From an uncultured Kiloniellales bacterium (lineage in GTDB: Bacteria; Pseudomonadota; Alphaproteobacteria; Kiloniellales; JAKSDN01): a stretch of 6,531 nucleotides of DNA. Shown piece by piece: positions 1 to 5,084 of the stretch. The notes under the pieces were generated by a model that was not told the origin of the DNA, did not search any database, and was given only the letters and a program-made list of their open reading frames with translations. A program made the position numbers and the translations under genes. The stretch covers positions 1 to 6,531 of the forward strand of contig CALJXB010000390.1 in assembly GCA_937974415.1 (NCBI GenBank), written 5' to 3'. The number at the start of each line of letters is the position of its first letter. Positions within the stretch are counted from its first letter, which is position 1.

Positions 1-107
1 GCGATCTTATCTGGGGCGCCATCGATCTTGGCGCCGGGCGCCTGCACGCGTACACTTTTTGCACCGAGACCGGTTGCCAGAGCTATGTGCGTGAGCGCGC
101 GAGATGA
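1..107 (+). CDS. 3' end of an unidentified upstream gene
   Basis: A reading frame open from the window edge ends at TGA 105-107 and overlaps the rsh start codon as ATGA, the usual sign of translational coupling. The 34 visible codons end in ...CQSYVRERAR, and 24 of them end in G or C, which fits coding sequence here. I do not recognise the family. It does not look like the C-terminus of RpoZ, the usual neighbour upstream of rsh in alphaproteobacteria. Another frame is also open across this short stretch, so coding status is probable rather than certain. The 5' part lies outside the window. Confidence 0.45.
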   Translation, partial: DLIWGAIDLGAGRLHAYTFCTETGCQSYVRERAR

Positions 108-2254
108 TTCGCCAGTTCGAACTTGTCGAACGGGTCAAATCCTATGATCCGGGAGCCGACGAAGACGCTCTGAACCGAGCCTATGTCTTCGCCATGAAGG
201 CGCACGGCCTGCAGACCCGCGCCTCCGGCGACCCGTATTTCTCGCATCCCCTCGAAGTGGCGGGCATCCTCACCGACCTGAAGCTCGACGACAGCTCGAT
301 CGTCACCGCCCTGCTGCACGACGTGGTCGAGGACACCGAGGCCACCCTGGCCGAGGTGGAGCAGGTCTTCGGCAAGGACATTGCCCGCCTCGTCGACGGG
401 GTCACCAAGCTCTCTCGCCTGGAACTGCAGTCCGAACAGAGCCAGCATGCGGAAAACTTCCGCAAACTGGTCCTGGCGATGTCGGAAGACATCCGAGTTC
501 TGCTGGTCAAGCTGGCCGACCGCTTGCACAACATGCGCACGCTGCATTTCATCAAGTCCCAAGACAAGCGCCGTCGCATCGCCCGCGAGACCATGGACAT
601 TTACGCCCCGCTGGCCGAACGGATCGGCATGCACAGGTTCAAGGACGAGCTGGAGAACCTGTCGTTCAAGACCCTGAACCCAGACGCCTATAAATCGATT
701 CTGGCGCGGCTCGAGTTCCTCAAGCGGGAAGGGGAGGATCTGCCCGAACGCATCGTTGACGAGCTTCGCCGCGTCCTGGCGGAGGGCGGGGTCGAGGCCT
801 GGGTGTCCGGGCGCGTGAAGATGCCCTATTCTGTGTGGCGCAAGATGCAGCGCTACAACGTCGGCTTCGAGCAACTGTCCGATATCATGGCCTTCCGCGT
901 CGTCGTGGCGACGGTCGGCGAGTGCTACCATTCGCTGGGCGAGTTGCACAGCCGCTATCCCGTCGTGCCCGGCCGCTTCAAGGATTACATTTCGACGCCC
1001 AAGCCCAACGGCTACCGCTCGCTCCACTCCGGTATTATCGGCCCCGAGCGCCTCCGGATCGAAATCCAGATCCGCACCCGCGAGATGCACGAAGTGGCCG
1101 AACTGGGCGTGGCGGCGCACTGGAAATACAAGCAAGGCGAGGATCAGGTCGACGGGCGGCAGTACCGCTGGCTGCGCGAGCTCTTGGACATCCTCGAGCA
1201 GGCTTCCAATCCCGAGGAATTCCTCGAGCATACCAAGCTCGAGATGTTTCAAGACCAGGTGTTCTGCTTCACGCCCAAGGGCGACCTCATCGCCTTGCCG
1301 CGGGGGGCGACGCCGATCGATTTCGCTTATGCGGTGCACTCCGAGGTGGGGGCGTCCACCGTCGGTGCCAAGGTCAATAGCCGGATGGTTCCCCTGCGCG
1401 CCCAGCTGCACAACGGCGATCAGGTCGACATCATCACCTCCAAGGCGCAGAGACCATCGCCCGATTGGGAGAATTTCGTCGTCACCGGCAAGGCCAAGGC
1501 GAGCATCCGGCGTTACGTGCGTCAGGAACAGCGCCACCAATACGCCGAGCTGGGGCGCCAGATCCTGCAGAAAACCTTCCGCCAGGAGGGCCACGAGTTC
1601 ACCGAAAAGGCCCTCGATGGCGTCCTCAAGAAATTCAAGCGGGACAGCGTGACCGACCTCTACACCACGGTCGGGCAAGGCCATCACACGGCCCGCGAGG
1701 TCATGCAGGCGGTGTTCCCGGGAGAGCGTCAGAAGCGCCGCCTGCAGTCGGTTTTCCCGTCTCTCAGGCCGCGTGGCCGGGCGAGCAAGCCGGCCGCCAA
1801 GGACGGCGCCGTGCCGCTCAAGGGCCTCATTCCCGGCATGGCGGTCCATTTCGCCCATTGCTGCCATCCCTTGCCGGGCGAGCGTATCGTCGGGATCGTC
1901 ACCACCGGCAAGGGCGTGACGGTTCACACCATCGATTGCGAGACCTTGGAAAACTTCCAGGATACGCCGGAGCGCTGGATCGATATCGCCTGGGATGCGG
2001 CGAGCGACGAAACGCCCCATTTGGGCCGCTTGCACCTGGTGGTGGCCAACGAGCCGGGCAGCCTGGGCTCCCTCTCCACCATCATCGGCAAGAACCTGGG
2101 CAATATCAGCAATCTCAAGATCACCAGCCGATCGACCGATTTCTTCGAAATGTTGATCGATGTCGAGGTCTCCGACGTCAAGCATCTGACCAACATCATT
2201 GCCGCCCTGCGCGCCACGTCGGTGATCGCGTCGGTCGAGCGGGCGCGCGGCTAG
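104..2254 (+). CDS. rsh: Bifunctional (p)ppGpp synthetase/hydrolase (RelA/SpoT homologue, Rsh)
   Basis: This cytosolic stringent-response enzyme makes (p)ppGpp from ATP and GDP/GTP and hydrolyses it back. It is 716 aa, full length for a long RSH protein. The N-terminal HD hydrolase domain is intact: H48, H72-D73, the E76-D77 pair, and D139/N143 in KLADRLHNMRTL. The synthetase domain follows (about residues 230-345), with D260 in LSDIMAFR and E320 in IEIQIRT. The loop R291-F-K-D294 is the RXKD form of bifunctional Rel/SpoT enzymes rather than the EXDD form of synthetase-only RelA. A TGS domain (about 384-445), a helical region, the zinc-finger/RIS segment with H585-C-C-H588-P, and a C-terminal ACT domain (about 640-716) complete the regulatory half. 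Both activities should therefore be present, making this probably the only long RSH of the cell. ATG 104 is chosen because it starts just before the HD domain and overlaps the preceding stop; its Shine-Dalgarno is weak. Its context with acpS, lepB, rnc, era and recO is the conserved alphaproteobacterial one. Confidence 0.97.
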   Translation: MIRQFELVERVKSYDPGADEDALNRAYVFAMKAHGLQTRASGDPYFSHPLEVAGILTDLKLDDSSIVTALLHDVVEDTEATLAEVEQVFGKDIARLVDGVTKLSRLELQSEQSQHAENFRKLVLAMSEDIRVLLVKLADRLHNMRTLHFIKSQDKRRRIARETMDIYAPLAERIGMHRFKDELENLSFKTLNPDAYKSILARLEFLKREGEDLPERIVDELRRVLAEGGVEAWVSGRVKMPYSVWRKMQRYNVGFEQLSDIMAFRVVVATVGECYHSLGELHSRYPVVPGRFKDYISTPKPNGYRSLHSGIIGPERLRIEIQIRTREMHEVAELGVAAHWKYKQGEDQVDGRQYRWLRELLDILEQASNPEEFLEHTKLEMFQDQVFCFTPKGDLIALPRGATPIDFAYAVHSEVGASTVGAKVNSRMVPLRAQLHNGDQVDIITSKAQRPSPDWENFVVTGKAKASIRRYVRQEQRHQYAELGRQILQKTFRQEGHEFTEKALDGVLKKFKRDSVTDLYTTVGQGHHTAREVMQAVFPGERQKRRLQSVFPSLRPRGRASKPAAKDGAVPLKGLIPGMAVHFAHCCHPLPGERIVGIVTTGKGVTVHTIDCETLENFQDTPERWIDIAWDAASDETPHLGRLHLVVANEPGSLGSLSTIIGKNLGNISNLKITSRSTDFFEMLIDVEVSDVKHLTNIIAALRATSVIASVERARG

Positions 2255-2269
2255 CCGGCTGTCGGCAAA

Positions 2270-2295
2270 TCATGGGCTGGGCTTCATGAATTTTT
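2270..2295 (+). terminator. Weak hairpin plus T-run after rsh
   Basis: TCATG (2270-2274) can pair with CATGA (2285-2289) around a 10-nt loop, and a run of five T follows at 2291-2295. The stem is only 5 bp and A+T-containing, so as an intrinsic terminator it would be weak or partial. It lies 15 nt after the rsh stop and before the tandem repeat that precedes DUF2062, so it could attenuate transcription between the two genes. This is inferred from layout only. Confidence 0.22.
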
Positions 2296-2301
2296 GACCC
2301 T

Positions 2302-2341
2302 ATCGTTACAGAAAGGTCGGGATCGTTACAGAAAGGGTGGA
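2302..2341 (+). repeat. Tandem 20-bp-period direct repeat upstream of DUF2062 gene
   Basis: The 15-mer ATCGTTACAGAAAGG occurs at 2302-2316 and again, identically, at 2322-2336. The start-to-start distance is 20 bp, about two helical turns. The last five bases of each unit (TCGGG versus GTGGA) differ. It is the only non-coding repeat of this quality in the window and ends 25 bp before the DUF2062 start codon. It could be a pair of same-face operator half-sites or a leader element; I do not recognise the motif. A TTGACC hexamer lies just upstream at 2294-2299, but no convincing -10 box follows at normal spacing. Confidence 0.6.
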
Positions 2342-2366
2342 TCGCCCAAGCTACGGGAAAGTCTGA

Positions 2367-2948
2367 ATGTTCAAGCGCCGCCGTCCCCTGCCCATAATCC
2401 ACCGCTTAAAGGAGCTGGTGTGGCCGCGCAGTGGCTGGCGGCGCAGCTTTGTCTATATGGTGCACCGCTTGGGGCGCTTGCCCGGCCCGCCCTATCGCAT
2501 CGCGGCGGGCGTCGCCTGCGGGGCGGCGGTATCCTTCACCCCCTTCATGGGCTTTCACTTCATCCTGGCCGCGATGCTAGCGCTTTTGGTCAGAGGGAAC
2601 GTCATCGCATCCGCGATCGGCACCGCTGTCGGCAATCCCTGGACGTTCCCCTTTATCTGGATTTGGACTTACAACGTGGGGCTCTGGATGCTTGGAGATT
2701 CCCACGATTATCCGCTTCCAGAGCACCTGAGCATGCACTACATATTCGATAACTTTACGAGCGTCTTTTGGCCGATGTTCTTGGGCGGGCTGCCGACGGC
2801 GGTCGTGGCGTGGCTCGGCTTCTTTTGGCCGGCGCACGCCTTGGTTTTGCAGTACCAGCGGCGGCGGCGCCGGCGGCTCCGCCGGAAGGTCATGAAGAAG
2901 AAGCGCGGCGAGAGTGGCCGAGTCTACGTGGGTCAGGAAGTGGAGTGA
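2367..2948 (+). CDS. DUF2062 domain-containing membrane protein
   Basis: A 193-residue protein of the DUF2062 family, whose molecular function is not established. The family signature is clear: RLGRLPGPPYRIAAGVACG leading into SFTPFMGFHF (about 34-65), then R77-G-N-V and the G-N90-P-W-T-F-P block. Hydrophobic stretches at about 45-76, 81-109 and 136-161 suggest three membrane segments or hairpins, so it should sit in the inner membrane. The tail after residue 164 is very basic (Q164 then six Arg, further Arg/Lys to about 180), which by the positive-inside rule should be cytoplasmic and could contact phospholipid or nucleic acid. ATG 2367 is preceded by GGGAAAG at 2355-2361, a plausible ribosome site, and the following residues MFKRRR match the usual short basic start of alphaproteobacterial members. 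It is separated from rsh by 112 bp containing a tandem repeat, and is followed 5 bp later by a probable pdxJ remnant. Confidence 0.9.
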   Translation: MFKRRRPLPIIHRLKELVWPRSGWRRSFVYMVHRLGRLPGPPYRIAAGVACGAAVSFTPFMGFHFILAAMLALLVRGNVIASAIGTAVGNPWTFPFIWIWTYNVGLWMLGDSHDYPLPEHLSMHYIFDNFTSVFWPMFLGGLPTAVVAWLGFFWPAHALVLQYQRRRRRRLRRKVMKKKRGESGRVYVGQEVE

Positions 2949-2953
2949 GAGGT

Positions 2954-3040
2954 ATGACAAGCTGCTTGCGCTTGGCCGTCGACTTCGATCCTGCAGCGTT
3001 CTTGGGCGGGACCGAGAGCGGCCGGGCACCGAGCGCCTAG
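2954..3040 (+). pseudogene. pdxJ: Probable remnant of pdxJ (pyridoxine 5'-phosphate synthase), 5' end only
   Basis: A 28-codon ORF starts 5 bp after the DUF2062 stop, with GGAG at 2942-2945 eight bases before its ATG, and ends at TAG 3038-3040. Its residues 5-17, LRLAVDFDPAAFL, line up without gaps with the PdxJ N-terminal consensus as I remember it (LRLGVNIDHVATL), and later G, R and P also fall in register with the GGRHPDP segment: about 10 of 24 positions identical. In related alphaproteobacteria pdxJ sits here, immediately before acpS, and an intact gene would need about 240 codons. The active-site-region NIDH is changed to DFDP, so even this piece is altered. The frame runs in phase with acpS after the stop. 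Codon third positions are G/C in 22 of 27 sense codons, as in real genes here. Alternatives are a new short peptide, a chance ORF or an assembly collapse. The homology is from memory, not a search. Confidence 0.38.
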
Positions 3041-3079
3041 CCCCACCCATCACTTCGAACGGCAGGCTGTAACGGATCC

Positions 3080-3502
3080 ATGATCCTTGGCATCGGCAAC
3101 GACCTGATCGACATCCGCCGCATCGAGCGGACCCTGGAGCGATTCGGCGGCCGCTTCGTCGAGCGGGTCTTTACCGAAGTGGAGCAGCAGAAATCGGAAC
3201 GCCGGGCAGCCCGGGCCGCGAGTTACGCCAAGCGCTTCGCCGCCAAGGAGGCCTGTGCCAAGGCCTTGGGCACAGGCGTGCCGCGGGCCGGCGTGCACTG
3301 GCGGCACATGGGCGTGGTCAACCTCAAGAGCGGCAAGCCGACCCTGGCTTTGAGCGACGGCGCCAAGAAGCGCTTGGCCGAGATGACGCCAGAGGGTATG
3401 ACGGCACAAATCGACGTGACCTTGACCGACGATTATCCCTTGGCCCAGGCGATCGTCATCATTTCGGCGGTGCCGCGGGCCCATGGCCAGCAGGGCTCCT
3501 AG
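3080..3502 (+). CDS. acpS: Holo-[acyl-carrier-protein] synthase
   Basis: AcpS transfers the 4'-phosphopantetheine arm of coenzyme A to a serine of acyl carrier protein, making ACP active for fatty acid synthesis; it is a small cytosolic trimeric enzyme needing Mg2+. The N-terminal signature I-G-N-D8-L-I-D-I-R-R-I-E supplies the metal-binding Asp, and F-A-A-K-E57-A supplies the second acidic ligand and the conserved Lys. At 140 aa it is slightly longer than the typical 120-130, owing mostly to the tail [12 protein letters not shown] 3080 places the G-x-G-x-D motif at the very N-terminus as in all family members; the ribosome site is weak (GGA at 3074-3076 is too close, AGG at 3064-3066 rather far), which would fit an ancestral coupling to a preceding pdxJ. 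It is followed closely by lepB. A 9-bp perfect inverted repeat covers the codons just after E57. Confidence 0.96.
   Translation: MILGIGNDLIDIRRIERTLERFGGRFVERVFTEVEQQKSERRAARAASYAKRFAAKEACAKALGTGVPRAGVHWRHMGVVNLKSGKPTLALSDGAKKRLAEMTPEGMTAQIDVTLTDDYPLAQAIVIISAVPRAHGQQGS
3251..3277 (+). repeat. Inverted repeat (potential mRNA hairpin) inside acpS
   Basis: GCCTGTGCC (3251-3259) and GGCACAGGC (3269-3277) are perfect reverse complements separated by nine bases, AAGGCCTTG, which themselves continue the symmetry apart from one unpaired base. The element spans the codons immediately after catalytic Glu57 of AcpS. No T-run follows, so it is not an intrinsic terminator. Confidence 0.5.
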
Positions 3503-3536
3503 GGCAGATGGAGCGGTGAGACAGTTGGAACAGTCG

Positions 3537-4274
3537 ATGGAAGATCGCAAGGGTAGCGCGCTGTGGGAAACCGTTCGCACGGTCTTCTACGCAATCCTCA
3601 TCGCCCTGGTGGTGCGCACCTTCGCCTTCGAGCCCTTCAACATACCGTCCGGATCGATGAAGCCGACCTTGCTGGTGGGCGACTACCTCTTCGTCTCCAA
3701 GTACGCCTACGGATACAGCCGTTATTCCTTTCCCTGGAGCCCGCCGCTGTTCGAAGGCCGAATTCTCGGCAGCGAGCCGGAACGCGGCGACGTCATCGTG
3801 TTCAAGAAGCCGTCGGACAACGAAACGGATTACATCAAGCGGTTGATCGGCCTGCCGGGCGACCGCATTCAAGTGGTCGGCGGGGTGCTTCAGATCAACG
3901 GCGAGCCGGTCCTGCGTGAAAAAATCAGCCAAGCGACAGACCAGGACGCCTTCAGCAACAGGACCTTCGACGTCTATCGCGAAACCCTGCCGAACGGTCG
4001 CCAGCACCTGATCTGGGAGGCGAGCGACAACGACCACCTGGACAACACCAACGTCTACCTGGTGCCCGAGGGGAGCTTCTTCTTCATGGGCGACAACCGG
4101 GACAACAGCCGGGACAGCCGGGTGCTCTACGACGTCGGCTACGTGCCGCTGGAAAACTTGGTCGGCCGGGCCGAGTTCCTGTTCTTCTCGCACAACGATT
4201 CGGCCTCTTGGTGGCAGGTCTGGCGCTGGCCCTGGGTCATTCGTTTCGGGCGCATTTTCAGCGGAATCAACTAG
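3537..4274 (+). CDS. lepB: Signal peptidase I
   Basis: Type I leader peptidase, a membrane-bound serine/lysine protease that removes signal peptides from exported proteins on the periplasmic side. Numbering from ATG 3537 gives 245 aa: a single N-terminal anchor at about residues 13-31, then box B P37-S-G-S40-M-K-P-T with nucleophile S40, the box D segment DYIKRLIGLPGDR with general base K101, and box E G185-D-N-R-D-N-S-R-D-S-R195. The tryptophan-rich end (WWQVWRWPWVIRFGRIF) is usual for proteobacterial LepB. Start choice: the frame is open from ATG 3483, overlapping acpS by 20 bp, with GTG 3516 and ATG 3537 also in frame. I prefer 3537 because TTGGAA lies six bases upstream and MEDRKGSALWETV matches the short N-terminus usual in alphaproteobacteria; ATG 3483 has no visible ribosome site. 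The longer form would have 263 aa. Its neighbours acpS and rnc give the standard operon order. Confidence 0.95.
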   Translation: MEDRKGSALWETVRTVFYAILIALVVRTFAFEPFNIPSGSMKPTLLVGDYLFVSKYAYGYSRYSFPWSPPLFEGRILGSEPERGDVIVFKKPSDNETDYIKRLIGLPGDRIQVVGGVLQINGEPVLREKISQATDQDAFSNRTFDVYRETLPNGRQHLIWEASDNDHLDNTNVYLVPEGSFFFMGDNRDNSRDSRVLYDVGYVPLENLVGRAEFLFFSHNDSASWWQVWRWPWVIRFGRIFSGIN

Positions 4275-4319
4275 TGCGCCTCCCTCGTCCACGGCGGCGC
4301 GAGCCGGGGCCGGTCCCAA

Positions 4320-5084
4320 GTGCGTGAGGCGAGCCCCAGCGCGCGCGCCGGTCAACGCGAGGGCGAGCCGAAGGCCGCTCGCCAAACCTTCGAACAGCTG
4401 ACAGCCCACCTTGGCCACGAATTTCAGGACACCGCGCTGTTGCGTTGCGCCCTGACCCACGCGAGCGCCACCCGGGGAGCGAGCGGAAATCTGATCAGTT
4501 ACGAGCGTCTCGAATTCCTCGGCGACCGGGTGCTCGGGCTGATCATCGCCAAGCTCCTGTTCCAGCGCTTTCCCGCGGAGCCGGAGGGCGACTTGGCGCG
4601 CCGGCTGGCCGCGCTGGTGCGCAAGGAGACCCTGGCCGAGGTGGCTGCCGACCTCGACCTCGGCGGCTGCATCGATTTCGGCCCGGGAGAGCAGGAGGGT
4701 GGCGGCGCCGAGAATCCCTCGGTCCTGGCCGATGCCTGCGAGGCGGTGATCGGGGCGCTCTATCTCGACGGTGGATTGGCGGCGGCGGAGCGTTTCGTCC
4801 TGTCCTATTGGACGCCTTTTCTGGAAGCCGAAGACACGCCGCCCCAGGACGCCAAGACGGCGCTCCAGGAATGGGCCCAGGGCCGCGCCTTGCCCTTGCC
4901 GGCCTATCGGGAGGTGGCGCGTAACGGGCCGCCCCACGAACCCCACTTCACCGTGGAGGTTCGGGTCGAGGGCCATGAGCCGGCCAGAGCCCAAGGCCGC
5001 TCCAAGCGGACGGCCGAGCAGGCGGCGGCGGAAAGCCTGCTGGCGCAGCTAGAGACGGGGGCCGGCGGCGGCTCGGCACCATGA
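4320..5084 (+). CDS. rnc: Ribonuclease III
   Basis: RNase III cuts double-stranded RNA, processing the rRNA precursor and regulating mRNAs, as a cytosolic Mg2+-dependent homodimer. The catalytic domain carries the signature Y61-E62-R-L-E65-F-L-G-D69-R-V-L, with E65 and D69 as metal ligands, and the second acidic pair D138/E141 in ADACEAVIGALYLDGG. A double-stranded-RNA-binding domain spans about residues 177-244 (DAKTALQEW to ESLLAQLE). At 254 aa it is longer than the usual ~225, mainly because of about 25 polar, charged residues before the first conserved helix. The start is GTG 4320; no in-frame ATG exists between the lepB stop and the catalytic domain, so a GTG start is the only convincing choice, although the ribosome site is poor. 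The stop overlaps the era start as ATGA (5081-5084), so era is probably translationally coupled to it. The rnc–era pairing is widespread, and both proteins act in ribosome RNA maturation. Confidence 0.96.
   Translation: MREASPSARAGQREGEPKAARQTFEQLTAHLGHEFQDTALLRCALTHASATRGASGNLISYERLEFLGDRVLGLIIAKLLFQRFPAEPEGDLARRLAALVRKETLAEVAADLDLGGCIDFGPGEQEGGGAENPSVLADACEAVIGALYLDGGLAAAERFVLSYWTPFLEAEDTPPQDAKTALQEWAQGRALPLPAYREVARNGPPHEPHFTVEVRVEGHEPARAQGRSKRTAEQAAAESLLAQLETGAGGGSAP

Noticed and set aside
119..131. GAAC-N5-GAAC near the rsh start, resembling an alphaproteobacterial LexA box
   Set aside because: The known box needs seven bases between the half-sites; here there are five, and the site lies within codons 6-10 of rsh rather than in a promoter.
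83..2185. 700-codon open frame on the - strand antisense to rsh
   Set aside because: It is exactly codon-aligned with rsh, so it stays open simply because rsh avoids TTA, CTA and TCA codons, as expected at this G+C content. The translation has no recognisable domain.
2294..2322. TTGACC as a sigma-70 -35 box for DUF2062
   Set aside because: No acceptable -10 hexamer is present 16-19 bases downstream, so I did not annotate a promoter.
2294..2752. 152-codon + strand frame overlapping the DUF2062 gene
   Set aside because: It has no recognisable family and overlaps the well-supported DUF2062 frame for most of its length, so it is an out-of-frame shadow.
2870..2885. G+C-rich hairpin as a terminator near the end of the DUF2062 gene
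   Set aside because: It lies within the coding region, has only a 2-nt centre, is not followed by T residues and reflects the arginine-codon run.
2768..3040. 90-codon + frame ending at the same stop as the pdxJ-like stub
   Set aside because: The upstream 62 codons lie out of frame inside the DUF2062 coding region and have no family resemblance. Only the part from ATG 2954, which has its own ribosome site, is worth considering.
4272..4322. LepB–RNase III readthrough fusion across an in-frame TAG
   Set aside because: lepB and rnc share a frame with no further stop over 15 codons, but that is unremarkable in such G+C-rich sequence, and nothing suggests TAG suppression.
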